43,547 nucleotides of DNA, taken from a bacterium (GTDB taxonomy: Bacteria > Hydrothermota > UBA3073 > JACQXS01). Where the stretch lies: contig JAUVIV010000008.1 of NCBI GenBank assembly GCA_030592575.1, positions 1-43,547 on the forward strand. The letters are read 5' to 3'. Each line of letters opens with the position of its first letter. The first letter of the stretch is position 1. The notes below the pieces were generated by a model. It saw only the letters and a program-made list of their open reading frames with translations, made no database searches and had not been told where the DNA came from. The position numbers were made by a program, and so were the translations under genes. This document shows, one piece after another, positions 28,071-37,699 of the stretch.

Positions 28071-29762
28071 ATGTATAAATGGTTATTTGTTGTAATCAGT
28101 TTAGGAATCAGCAGTATCCAGGGTTTTGCATTGTCTGAGATTGTTATATCAGCTCATAAAGGTATATATTGCCTGAGTAGCAATGGTGTTCTTAGGTGGA
28201 GTTTCCCTTATCAAGACAACAAAATATCTGGTGCTGCTATCGGTAATATAGATAATGTCGGGTATCCTGAAGTTCTTATTGGTGCAGAAGATAGATTTTA
28301 CTGTCTTGAGTATGATGGAACTCTGAAATGGTCATATCCTATATCCACTGAATGCTGTTCCCCTGTAATAGCTAACATAGATAATGCCGGAAATCCTGAA
28401 ATACTTATAGCAGATTCATCTTTCACTCTTTATTGTTTCAACAATGATGGTACCGTAAAATGGACATACGGAATGTCAGGAAGTGGTTGGTTCACTGCCT
28501 CTGCAATCACTGTAGCAAATGTAGATGGTATTGGAACACCCGAAATCCTTGTATCCACAAATTCACATGTATATTGCATAGATAACAATGGAATTCTGGA
28601 TTGGTCGTATGCATTATCAGGTGCTCTTTTCTCTGCAGTGGGAGTAGCAGTAGCTGATATAGATTTAAATGGTAATCCGGAAATCCTTATAGGTAGTGAT
28701 TCTTATATCTACTGTCTGGAATGGAATGGTATTGAAAGATGGATATATACTGGAAAATCAGAGATCTCTCAACCGGCTATAGCTGATATTAATAATGATG
28801 GTAAAATTGAAATTGTTGTTCATCAGCTCTCCGCAACAACTGCTCCTCGTGAAATAATAGCTCTTCAAGAGAATGCAACAAGCACTGGACTTGATACAGT
28901 CTGGATAGCTCAATGTACAGATAAAAGTGGTGGTTCTGCTGCAGTTCCTGTAATATGCGATATTGATGGAGACGGAGATAAAGATGTTATGTGGATTGGA
29001 TGCACAGGTGGAGCAGGTACTACTATGGTAGGACTATTATATATCTTTAATGGTATTGATGGTAAACATCCTGATAATTCAGGTGCACCTTGTTACACAA
29101 ATTCTAACTTTGCCAGTGGAACTCTCTATGAACGTGGAGTAGCCGTAGCAGATATAGATGATGATGGACATGTTGAAATAGTTGGAATTAAATGCGGAGG
29201 TGGAACATCCGCACGTGCCGGAGTGTCTGTACTTGAATGTAATACTTGGGCAAATGGCAGAGATTTGTTCACATCCCATCTTTATCATATTACTGAAATA
29301 AATGATAATTTAACGATACCTACTACTGAGCCGAATAACTGGGGAAGTCATAATACCTGGCTTACACAATTAACTACCGGAGGAAGTGGTTTTGGTAGTC
29401 CTACAATAAAATGGACATACACAAATCCTGCAATGGATTGGATTACTAATTCCATAACAATAGCTCCTATATATAATCCGGCAGGAATTGAAGAAAACAA
29501 TTTCACACCTAAGCCATCTGACTTGAAAGTACTTCACAAAAATGGTAGAAGAGTAATTGTTTTCACCTTATCTAAAAGTGAAGAAGTCTGCTTCCACATT
29601 TTTGACATAGTCGGAAGAAAAAAAGAAACTCTCAATATAGGAACAATGTCTGCAGGAACACATGAGATACCTCTGGAATTAAACAACATTAAGAGCGGAG
29701 TATATTTCATTAAAGCACACTTAGGAAACAGAGTATTGAATTATAAAACTATAATATTGTAA
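28071..29762 (+). CDS. Secreted FG-GAP/PQQ-like beta-propeller protein with a T9SS-type C-terminal sorting domain (paralogue 2)
   Basis: Tandem paralogue of 26366-28048 with a near-identical signal peptide and C-terminus. Confidence 0.85.
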   Translation: MYKWLFVVISLGISSIQGFALSEIVISAHKGIYCLSSNGVLRWSFPYQDNKISGAAIGNIDNVGYPEVLIGAEDRFYCLEYDGTLKWSYPISTECCSPVIANIDNAGNPEILIADSSFTLYCFNNDGTVKWTYGMSGSGWFTASAITVANVDGIGTPEILVSTNSHVYCIDNNGILDWSYALSGALFSAVGVAVADIDLNGNPEILIGSDSYIYCLEWNGIERWIYTGKSEISQPAIADINNDGKIEIVVHQLSATTAPREIIALQENATSTGLDTVWIAQCTDKSGGSAAVPVICDIDGDGDKDVMWIGCTGGAGTTMVGLLYIFNGIDGKHPDNSGAPCYTNSNFASGTLYERGVAVADIDDDGHVEIVGIKCGGGTSARAGVSVLECNTWANGRDLFTSHLYHITEINDNLTIPTTEPNNWGSHNTWLTQLTTGGSGFGSPTIKWTYTNPAMDWITNSITIAPIYNPAGIEENNFTPKPSDLKVLHKNGRRVIVFTLSKSEEVCFHIFDIVGRKKETLNIGTMSAGTHEIPLELNNIKSGVYFIKAHLGNRVLNYKTIIL

Positions 29763-29795
29763 TTGAATTAAAAGATTTGAAAGGAGGTGATTGGA

Positions 29796-32219
29796 TTGAA
29801 AGCAAAAAAGCAAAAATCAAAAGATAAAAACCAATCACGAATAGGCGTATTCGTTTGCGAATGTGGGATAAATATCTCGTCCACTGTGGATTGCGACGAA
29901 CTCACAAAATGGGCTAAAACTTTGCCTGATGTTGTCTGCTCGGTCAAAAATAGATATACCTGCTCAGAGCCGGGGCAACAAGAGATAAAAAAGTATATAA
30001 AAGAGGAGAAACTAAACCGTGTAGTTGTTGCAAGTTGCACTCCTCGTATGCATGAACCGACTTTTAGGCAATGCTGTGCGGATGCCGGACTTAACCCTTA
30101 TCTCTTTGAGATGGCTAATATCAGAGAACACTGCAGTTGGGTGCATTCGGATATAAAGAAAGCTACTCAAAAAGCAAAAGATACCGTAAAAATCGCAGTG
30201 GCAAAGGCAAAACTACTTCAGCCACAAGAGGAAATTGAAGTACCGGTTACCCAGTCTGCTCTCGTAGTAGGAGGCGGTATAGCAGGAATGCAAGCATCAT
30301 TAGACCTTGCTAATGCAGGTTATCAAGTTTATCTCGTAGAGAAGGAGCCAACAATTGGTGGACTGATGTCTCATATCAATAAAACCTTTCCTACAATGGA
30401 CTGAGCAATATGAATCCTCGGTCCGAGGATGATGGATGTCGGTCGGCATCCTAAGATTAAACTGCTTACTTATTCAGAAGTAGAGAAAGTTACAGGATAT
30501 ATTGGCAACTTTCATATAAAAGTCCGCAAAAAGGCAAGATACGTGGACGAGGAAAAATGCACTGCCTGTGAGGAATGTCTTAAAGTATGTCCGGAGGTAG
30601 TACCTAACGAACATCAAATGGGACTTGCAACAAGAAAAGCTATCTATATACCGTTTGCACAAGCTGTTCCTGCTGCCTATATTATCAATATGGACGATTG
30701 TCTTGGAAACAATCCAATCGCTTGCGGTAAGTGTGCGGAAGTTTGTGACCCGAAATGCATAGATTTTGACCAACAAGATAAGTTTGTAGAATTTGATGTA
30801 GGGGTCGCTATCGTTGCCACGGGAATGGATGTATATGACCCTACTATACTTGACGAATTCCATTACACTAAATATGAAAATGTTATCACATCATGGGAAT
30901 ACGAGATACTCACTGGTCCAGGTTATGTTACAAAAGGGGAACTGCTGAGACCAACAGACCGTAAACTCCCAAAGAGCATTGCTTTTATTCAGTGTATTGG
31001 CTCAAGGTCTGAAAAACGTGGTAATCCATATTGCAGTAATATTTGTTGTATGAATACGGTTAAAGATACTCTGTACCTCAAAGACCATCACCCGGAAATG
31101 GAATGCGTGGTCTTTTATATGGATATAAGGGCATTCGGAAAAGGGTATGAGGATTTGTATAAACGCAGTAAAATTCAGGGAGTAAAATATATAAGAGGTA
31201 TTCCTGGAAATATTGTTGAAGACCCTGAGACAAAGAACTTAATTGTTACGGTAGAGAATACGACTACCGGAAAGATTGAACGTCACGAATTTGAAATGCT
31301 CGTACTTTCTGTAGGAGTTATTCCAAGACCCGAAACCACGCAAATTCAGAGAGCTCTTACACTTTCAAAAACCCCTGACGGCTTTCTTATGGAAAGTCAT
31401 TATCAGTTAAATCCAATTGATGCACCTACCGGAGGTGTATTCCTTGCCGGATGTTGTGAATCTCCAAAAGATATTAAATCATCTGTTATTCAAGCATCAG
31501 GTGCAGCAGGAAGAGCCGAAACATTGCTCTCTACCGGTAAAGTTAAAGTAGAAGCGATTACTTCTACAATTACTTCTGATTTATGCAAATCTTGCGGTAT
31601 ATGTGCTGATGCCTGTCCTTATGGCTCAATAACCGTTGATATAAAGGCAAAGACTCCGGCAGTAATCATTGACGCCGCTTGCAAAGGATGTGGAACTTGT
31701 GGTGCTGAGTGTAGATTTGATGCTATTGAGATGAAACACTTTACTGATAACCAGATACTCGCAATGATAGATTCAATATTTGAGGAAAAGCAAGAAGAAA
31801 AAATTTGTATCTTTGCCTGTAACTGGTGCTCTTATGGTGCTGCTGACCTTGCAGGACTCTCAAGAATGCAATATCCACCAAATGGCAGAATAATAAGAAC
31901 GATGTGCAGTGGAAGAGTGGACGAAAAGTTTATCTGGCATGCTTTCAAAAAAGGAGCTCCTGTTGTGCTTGTCTCTGGTTGCCATTTTGTTGATTGTCAT
32001 TATATTGATGCAAACAGATGGACACAAAAGAGAGTTGAGAAAATATGGAACCAGATGGAACGTAAGGGAATAAGACCCGAGAGATTGCAACTTGAGTGGA
32101 TATCCGCCGCTGAGGCAGTAAAATGGACAAAGGTAATGCACGCAGTTGAAAACATACGAAAAGCAGTAACCAAAAAGGAGATAGAAGAAACCAAGAAGAT
32201 ATTGTCAGAGAAGAAGTAG
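29796..32219 (+). CDS. hdrA: HdrA-MvhD fusion (CoB-CoM heterodisulfide reductase subunit A-like), predicted to contain two selenocysteines (TGA at 30402-30404 and 30411-30413)
   Basis: Track ORFs 29787-30404 and 30429-32219 share a frame. The intervening codons give TFPTMD-[TGA]-A-I-[TGA]-ILGPRMMDVGRHPKI, where HdrA homologues have a CxxC. Complete HdrA and MvhD domains on both sides. Likely TTG start at 29796 after GGAGGTGAT. Confidence 0.85.
30414..30430 (+). promoter_or_regulatory. Candidate bacterial SECIS element 1
   Basis: AUCCUCG-GUC-CGAGGAU: 7 bp with a 3-nt loop, or 6 bp with a GGUCC loop. GGU starts 15 nt after the first UGA. Apical GGU resembles the E. coli fdhF SECIS loop (AGGUCU). 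Confidence 0.65.
30434..30451 (+). promoter_or_regulatory. Candidate bacterial SECIS element 2
   Basis: GGAUGUC-GGUC-GGCAUCC: 7 bp including one G-U wobble, loop GGUC. GGU starts 27 nt after the second UGA. Confidence 0.6.
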
Positions 32220-32304
32220 GGGCAGGTCTTGCTGAACTTGTGAAATCTCGATATAACGGGACACCTGCCCTTTTGTTCGGAGCAACCGCAAGGGTTGCCC
32301 CTAC
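32216..32304. repeat. Branched palindromic repeat, GTAGGGGCA/TGCCCCTAC outer stem, overlapping the hdrA stop codon
   Basis: GTAGGGGCA(32216-32224) pairs with TGCCCCTAC(32296-32304); inner CAACC-GCAAG-GGTTG and GGCAGGT..ACCTGCC arms. Confidence 0.7.
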
Positions 32305-32377
32305 CATAATAATTCTAATTTGGCGGTATAATCCGAAAGATTGAATTTTTAAAAGTGTTGAGAAAAAATAGGAGGGC

Positions 32378-32602
32378 TTGTGGTTTTTTGCTATTATATC
32401 CATAATTTTGGGGACGTTAAGTTTTATAAGTACTGTGCCAGCTGCATTGCCAGTAATTGGATTGGCTTTTGGAGTGAATGCTCTTCTGAAAGAGAAGAAA
32501 AAAGAAATTAAGAAAAAAACCATACTAACGATAGCTACAATAGCAAGTATATTGAATGGTTTTATAACTCTAATATTCATATTAAAAGGTTTTTCAAAAT
32601 AG
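32378..32602 (+). CDS. Small membrane protein (DUF4190-like)
   Basis: Two TM segments: 'IISIILGTLSFISTVPAALPVIGLAFGVNAL' and 'ILTIATIASILNGFITLIFIL'. Confidence 0.5.
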   Translation: MWFFAIISIILGTLSFISTVPAALPVIGLAFGVNALLKEKKKEIKKKTILTIATIASILNGFITLIFILKGFSK

Positions 32603-32748
32603 ACTTATAAAATAAGTGGTTACCTTTACTTCAGATATCATACCAAATAAAGCATATCCAAACTTCGTATATAAAGAAGTTATTGGTTGCTTCACCCAAA
32701 TTGTTCTAACAGACAACTTCAGATATGCTTGGAACGTTATACGAAATT

Positions 32749-32959
32749 ACAAAGCTGGGGGTACAACTTTTGGAGCGTAACCTTACAAGTTCAGAGTCAG
32801 AGAGCGATTTTGTCATTGCGAACCCTTCTTCTGTCATTCTGAATGAAATGAGAAGAATCTTGCGGTTGTCAGGGCAAGCTCCGTGAAGCAATCTCAATGG
32901 GATTTTGCCACGCCCTGATAAATCTGGGCTCGCAATGACCATTGTTGCACTCCATAATA
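32749..32959. repeat. Direct repeat, left copy, flanking the gene at 33133-34431
   Basis: 'acaaagctgggggtacaacttttggagcgtaaccttacaagttcagagtcagagagcgattttgtcattgcgaacccttcttctgtcattctgaatgaaatg...cacgccctgataaatctgggctcgcaatgaccattgttgcactccataa' matches 34441-34635. Confidence 0.85.
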
Positions 32960-32960
32960 A

Positions 32961-33129
32961 AAAATTAAATAAAAAAAGGAAATGTTTGAGATGTGGGTAT
33001 GAGTATAAGAGGACTATACGATAGGAAAGTTTCAAAAGAAAAAGAATATCCCAAGTGTGGAAGTAATAGTCAGCATCCAGAACTACAAAATATGTGTCTC
33101 AATCATTATAGGATGACCTTAACTCTGTA
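32961..33129 (+). pseudogene. Possible decayed zinc-ribbon fragment
   Basis: 'KCLRCGYEYKRT' in one frame, then 'EYPKCGSNSQHPELQNMCLNHYR' in another; looks like a CxxC...CxxC ribbon broken by a frameshift. Confidence 0.3.
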
Positions 33130-33132
33130 AAT

Positions 33133-34431
33133 ATGTTTTACGCAATATTCATTTTAATTCACTTAACAGCCCCCATTACCCCGTTTTTGGTGCAAAACGA
33201 CATATCTGTAACGGATAGTACAAATGGCAATGAAATTGACACATCTCCACAGGATTCTATAAAAAATATGAGAAATTACGCCCCACGAGTCTTCCTTGAT
33301 TGCAAATATTGTGATAAAAAGTATATCAAGACAGAGATTACCTTCATAAATTATGTACGAGAATGCAAAGAAGCACAGATTCATATTTTGGTCACCAGAG
33401 AATCAACCGGAAGTGGCGGTACCAAATACACTATCTCCTTCATCGGACAAAAGGATTTCGCTGACCTCAATTATACAATAGAGTATGTTACTAAAAGTAC
33501 TGCTACCGCTGATGAAATTAGAAAGGGTCTAACACACACTTTCAAGATGGGATTGATGCCATATATAGCAAGGTCTCCTCTTGCTAATTATATTTCCATA
33601 TTATTTCAACAAGTAACTAAACCTACTTTAGTGAAAGATAGATGGAATAACTGGGTATTCAATATCGGACTCTCCGGATATTTGAACGGAGAGGAACAAT
33701 CAAAGTCCATCTCATTATACGGGAATCTTTCAGCTTCCCGTATTACATTGGATAGCAAAATTAGATTGAGAGCATACGGGAATTACTATGAAAACCGCTT
33801 CACGATAAGTGATAAAATTATAGCCAGTACTTCCCGTGGACAAGGATTCAGCAGTCTTTATGTCCTGAGTTTAAACAATCATTGGTCAGCCGGTGGACGG
33901 TGTTACATTAACTCAAGTACATTTAGGAATGAAGAACTTTTGGTGTCTGTGGCACCAACTATTGAATACAACATTTTCCCTTATTCGGAATCCACAAAGA
34001 GACGATTACTATGTCGTTACCAAATTGCCGTAAATTACAATGATTATTTTGAGGAAACAATTTACGATAAAACCTCCGAGCAACTCTTTAGTGAAATGCT
34101 TTCCATTTCACATTCAACAACACAAACATGGGGCTCTATTTATACCTCACTAATAGGTTCTCACTATTTTCACGATTTTTCGAAAAATAACCTGAGTTTT
34201 TACACAAGTCTGTCTCTCCGATTACTCAAAGGTTTTTCTTTAACCCTTGGTGGTAACGTTTCAATAATTCATGACCAACTTTCGCTTCCCAAAGGCGGTG
34301 CTACTGAAGAAGAAATACTTCTTTCTCGCAAACAACTTGCTACCCAGTACAGATACTATGGAAGAATTGGTATAAATTATACCTTCGGCTCAATATACAG
34401 TAATGTTGTTAATCCAAGATTCGGATATTAG
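33133..34431 (+). CDS. Exported protein with an N-terminal domain of unknown function and a probable outer-membrane beta-barrel C-terminus
   Basis: N-terminal hydrophobic leader, 'RVFLDCKYCDKKYIKTEITFINYVRECKEAQIHILVTRESTGSGGTKYTISFIGQKDF', then alternating beta-strand-like sequence ending 'YGRIGINYTFGSIYSNVVNPRFGY'. Confidence 0.65.
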   Translation: MFYAIFILIHLTAPITPFLVQNDISVTDSTNGNEIDTSPQDSIKNMRNYAPRVFLDCKYCDKKYIKTEITFINYVRECKEAQIHILVTRESTGSGGTKYTISFIGQKDFADLNYTIEYVTKSTATADEIRKGLTHTFKMGLMPYIARSPLANYISILFQQVTKPTLVKDRWNNWVFNIGLSGYLNGEEQSKSISLYGNLSASRITLDSKIRLRAYGNYYENRFTISDKIIASTSRGQGFSSLYVLSLNNHWSAGGRCYINSSTFRNEELLVSVAPTIEYNIFPYSESTKRRLLCRYQIAVNYNDYFEETIYDKTSEQLFSEMLSISHSTTQTWGSIYTSLIGSHYFHDFSKNNLSFYTSLSLRLLKGFSLTLGGNVSIIHDQLSLPKGGATEEEILLSRKQLATQYRYYGRIGINYTFGSIYSNVVNPRFGY

Positions 34432-34440
34432 CCAAAAACG

Positions 34441-34635
34441 ACAAAGCTGGTAATACAACTTTTGGAACGTAACCTTACAAGTTCAGAATCAGAGGGCGAT
34501 TTTGTCATTGAAAACCCTTCTTCTGTCATTCTGAATGAAATGAAGAATCTCGCGATGCTCCGTGAAGCAATCTCAATAGAATTGCCACGCCCTGATAAAT
34601 TGGGACTCACAATGACCATTATTGCACTCCATAAA
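34441..34635. repeat. Direct repeat, right copy, flanking the gene at 33133-34431
   Basis: 'acaaagctggtaatacaacttttggaacgtaaccttacaagttcagaatcagagggcgattttgtcattg...ccacgccctgataaattgggactcacaatgaccattattgcactccataaa'. Confidence 0.85.
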
Positions 34636-34825
34636 AACAATTAAAACTCATCAATTTCTTTTATCCGCAAATAATTCTTTAAAATTACACCTTCAAGAAA
34701 AGGAAACCAATAGAAACAAAGAAATAAGAAAATTATTTTCATCTAATTTTATTTTATAAGTTTTTTCTCCAGACTGTGTGGAATCACCAACTATCATCGT
34801 TAATAAGTTTAAAGTTCTTTTTTAC

Positions 34826-34853
34826 TTGACAGGTATAACTGAAAATGTATAAT
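34826..34853 (+). promoter_or_regulatory. Sigma70-type promoter for tRNA-Leu
   Basis: TTGACA (34826-34831), 16-bp spacer, TATAAT (34848-34853), about 50 bp upstream of the tRNA. Confidence 0.8.
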
Positions 34854-34906
34854 GACGAAGATTTGGATTTTTAAAGTTAATGTTTTGGTTCTTTGAGCTT
34901 CAAGGA

Positions 34907-34989
34907 GGGCAGGTGGCGGAACTGGCATACGCGCTAGATTTAGGATCTAGTCCCCAAAAGGGATGCGGGTTCAAATCCCGCTCTGCCCA
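34907..34989 (+). tRNA. tRNA-Leu (anticodon UAG)
   Basis: GGGCAGG/TCTGCCC acceptor, CTAGA-TTTAGGA-TCTAG anticodon arm, variable arm TCCCCAAAAGGGA, GCGGG-TTCAAAT-CCCGC T arm; CCA not encoded. Confidence 0.95.
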
Positions 34990-35028
34990 AATTCTGCTAA
35001 TCCTTGACTCGTTTAAACTTATTTAAAA

Positions 35029-36267
35029 ATGAAAATAAAAGTTGAAGAAACAGGTTCTTGCGAGAGAGCATTAGAAATCACGATGCCTCCCGAACAAGTA
35101 AAAGAAAGAATAACCAAGCTTTATACTCATTACCAGCACACTGCGGATATAAAAGGATTCAGAAAAGGCAAAATTCCTATGGATATAATAAAAAGCAGAT
35201 TTGAAAAGACTATACGAGATGAAGCAATAAATGATGTTATCGGAAAAGCTTATAAAGAAGCTCTTAAAGAAAAAAACTTTTCTCCAATATCACAAGGTAT
35301 CGTAAAAGACACTAACTTTAAAGAGGAAGAAGGGCTTTCTTTTAAAGTTATGTTTGAGATTGCACCTGATATAAAATTATCGGATTATAAAGGCATTTCA
35401 GTTAAATCCCCATCAACCGAGCCAAGCAAAAAAGAGATAAAAAATTCTCTTTCAATGTTACAAAATTCCAAAGCAATGTATATTCCTGTAAGCACAAGAG
35501 GTGCAAAAGACGATGATATGATTTTAGCAGACTATGAAGTATTAAAAGAAGAACGAGGAGTACTCAGAAAAAACAAAGTATCAAATTACACAATTTTACT
35601 TGATAACCCGGAACTTCCAAAAGAAATTAAAGATAAGCTTATTAATGCAATGCCAGGAGATAGTCGCAAGGCTTCTTTAAGATACCCCTCGGATTTCAAA
35701 GATGAAAGTCTTCGTGGACAATTGATTGAATATACTTTTTCAATTAATGAAGTAAAAGAAAAAAAACTTCCCCCTGTAGATGACGAATTTGCACGCAATT
35801 TTGGGCTTAAATCTCTATCTGAGCTGGAAACTCAAACAAAAGAAATGCTTAAAAAAGAGAAAGAAAAAGATTCAAAAGCTAAAATAGATACTCAAATTAT
35901 AAATTCACTAATAAAAGATAATTCATTTGACCCTCCTCGTATAATTGTCGGTGCATATTTAGAACCTTTAATTAAACGAGTAGGAAAAGAAATGGATGAC
36001 AAGACAAGAAAAAATCTTGAAGAAATTGCAATCTGGAGAGCAAAGCGAGAAATTCTACTTGATGAGATTGCAAAGGTTGAAAAAATTGAACTTAAGGAAG
36101 AAGAAATAAAATCTCGCCTTATGGAAAATGAAGAATGGAAGCATATGGGTTATGACAGTGCTGTAAAAGAATTAAAAAAAGACGGATTTTATACTTTGTT
36201 AGTTGAGGAATTCGGAAGAGAGAAAGTTCTTGATTTCCTAAGAAGTCAGGTAAAGGAGGGCAAATGA
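35029..36267 (+). CDS. tig: Trigger factor
   Basis: '[50 protein letters not shown]'; upstream of clpP with an ATGA overlap. Confidence 0.93.
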   Translation: MKIKVEETGSCERALEITMPPEQVKERITKLYTHYQHTADIKGFRKGKIPMDIIKSRFEKTIRDEAINDVIGKAYKEALKEKNFSPISQGIVKDTNFKEEEGLSFKVMFEIAPDIKLSDYKGISVKSPSTEPSKKEIKNSLSMLQNSKAMYIPVSTRGAKDDDMILADYEVLKEERGVLRKNKVSNYTILLDNPELPKEIKDKLINAMPGDSRKASLRYPSDFKDESLRGQLIEYTFSINEVKEKKLPPVDDEFARNFGLKSLSELETQTKEMLKKEKEKDSKAKIDTQIINSLIKDNSFDPPRIIVGAYLEPLIKRVGKEMDDKTRKNLEEIAIWRAKREILLDEIAKVEKIELKEEEIKSRLMENEEWKHMGYDSAVKELKKDGFYTLLVEEFGREKVLDFLRSQVKEGK

Positions 36268-36869
36268 CTCACTTAATCCCAATGGTAATTGAAAAAACTG
36301 CTCGCGGAGAACGTGCTTATGATATATTCTCACGATTATTAAAAGAACGAATAGTTATGATTGGAGGAGAAATAAATGAGGCTGTAGCCACCACAACAAT
36401 TGCTCAATTTCTCTTTCTTGAGTCAGAAGCCCCTGATAAAGACATTCATTTATACATTAATTCTATGGGAGGAATGGTTTCCGCCGGACTTGCTATTTAT
36501 GATACAATTCAGTATATAAAACCTGATGTTTCGACAATATGTATGGGTATGGCAGCATCAATGGCAGCTATTTTACTCACAGCAGGTACAAAAGGAAAAC
36601 GTTATGTACTTCCACATTCTCGTTTATTGATACATCAACCAATGGGTGGAATATCAGGACAAGCAACTGATATTGCTATTCATGCTGAAGAAATAGTGAA
36701 AAGAAGAGAAGAGTTAAATAATATACTCGCATATCACACAGGACAACCTCTTGAAAAGTTAAAGAAAGATACTGACCGTAATTTCTGGATGTCACCGGAA
36801 GAAGCAAAAAAATACGGGCTTGTTGACAAAGTTATAAGCAAAAGAATAGATATTAGCAAAGCAAAATAA
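36264..36869 (+). CDS. clpP: ATP-dependent Clp protease proteolytic subunit
   Basis: '[31 protein letters not shown]', 'GMAASMAA', '[12 protein letters not shown]'. Confidence 0.97.
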   Translation: MTHLIPMVIEKTARGERAYDIFSRLLKERIVMIGGEINEAVATTTIAQFLFLESEAPDKDIHLYINSMGGMVSAGLAIYDTIQYIKPDVSTICMGMAASMAAILLTAGTKGKRYVLPHSRLLIHQPMGGISGQATDIAIHAEEIVKRREELNNILAYHTGQPLEKLKKDTDRNFWMSPEEAKKYGLVDKVISKRIDISKAK

Positions 36870-36937
36870 GCAGAGATTTATAGAAATTTATTGTAACAGA
36901 CATCAATAACTTACTATCAAAGTCTCTTTAAAAACAA

Positions 36938-37093
36938 ATGAAAGGAACTTATAATCCATCCAGACTACGTAGAAGACGTTCTCACGGATTTAGGCTAAGG
37001 ATGAAGACTCAAGCAGGAAGACTTATCCTTTCGCGCCGTAGGAGAAAAGGAAGAAAGAGACTTACCGTCTCCGACATAACAAGATCAGAATAA
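36938..37093 (+). CDS. rpmH: 50S ribosomal protein L34
   Basis: Below the ORF-track length cut-off: [51 protein letters not shown]. Confidence 0.97.
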   Translation: MKGTYNPSRLRRRRSHGFRLRMKTQAGRLILSRRRRKGRKRLTVSDITRSE

Positions 37094-37110
37094 AAACTTC
37101 CAGCACGAAG

Positions 37111-37473
37111 ATGAGTACAAAATCTGCTGAGAGTTTTTCATCTGATGAGAAAGTCAAGAAGAGAAAAGACTTTGAGTACCTATTTAAAGTCGGTAAGCGG
37201 ATTCAAGGAAAAAATATTACTCTTATTTCTACTAAATTGTCCAACCAAGAAGAAACCATTGAAAGAAGAGTAGGGATTGTTATTTCTCGTCGTATAAAAG
37301 GCTCAATAATACGAAACAAACTTAAACGTAGGTTACGTGATATATATCGCAGACACAAAGAAAATTTCAAAGGAGAATATATTATTCTTGCATATTCTGG
37401 CGCTGAATCTATGAGTTTTATGGAATTAAAAAAAGAAACGTTAAAATTAACTAACTCTTTTATCCGTAATTAA
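37111..37473 (+). CDS. rnpA: Ribonuclease P protein component
   Basis: '[23 protein letters not shown]...[31 protein letters not shown]'. Confidence 0.94.
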   Translation: MSTKSAESFSSDEKVKKRKDFEYLFKVGKRIQGKNITLISTKLSNQEETIERRVGIVISRRIKGSIIRNKLKRRLRDIYRRHKENFKGEYIILAYSGAESMSFMELKKETLKLTNSFIRN

Positions 37474-37475
37474 TA

Positions 37476-37685
37476 ATGAAAAACTTTTTTATTCTCATAA
37501 TTAAAATTTATCAAAAATTTATATCTCCATTTCTACCGGAAGGATGTAGATTTTATCCAAGTTGTTCAGAGTATTTAGCTTGTGCAATAAAAAAATACGG
37601 AATCCTAAAAGGACTTGGATTGGGAATATGGAGAATATTACGTTGTAACCCATGGAATACTGGTGGATACGATCCAGTACCATAA
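37476..37685 (+). CDS. yidD: Membrane protein insertion efficiency factor YidD
   Basis: '[61 protein letters not shown]'. Confidence 0.95.
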   Translation: MKNFFILIIKIYQKFISPFLPEGCRFYPSCSEYLACAIKKYGILKGLGLGIWRILRCNPWNTGGYDPVP

Positions 37686-37699
37686 ACTAATTATATTAA

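Noticed and set aside
30402-30431. HdrA as a pseudogene or as two separate proteins
   Set aside because: Both stops fall exactly on the conserved CxxC cysteines, the frame continues, both halves are intact, and SECIS-like hairpins follow. The ATG at 30429 has no convincing SD of its own.
31860-32580. Minus-strand ORFs antisense to hdrA (31860-32141, 31945-32580, 32000-32194)
   Set aside because: Antisense to a confidently assigned gene with no domain similarity; codon-mirror artefacts.
32640-32750. loxP/attC-like sequences ('aacttcgtata', 'gttatacg')
   Set aside because: Short, imperfect matches with no recombinase nearby; likely chance or repeat-derived.
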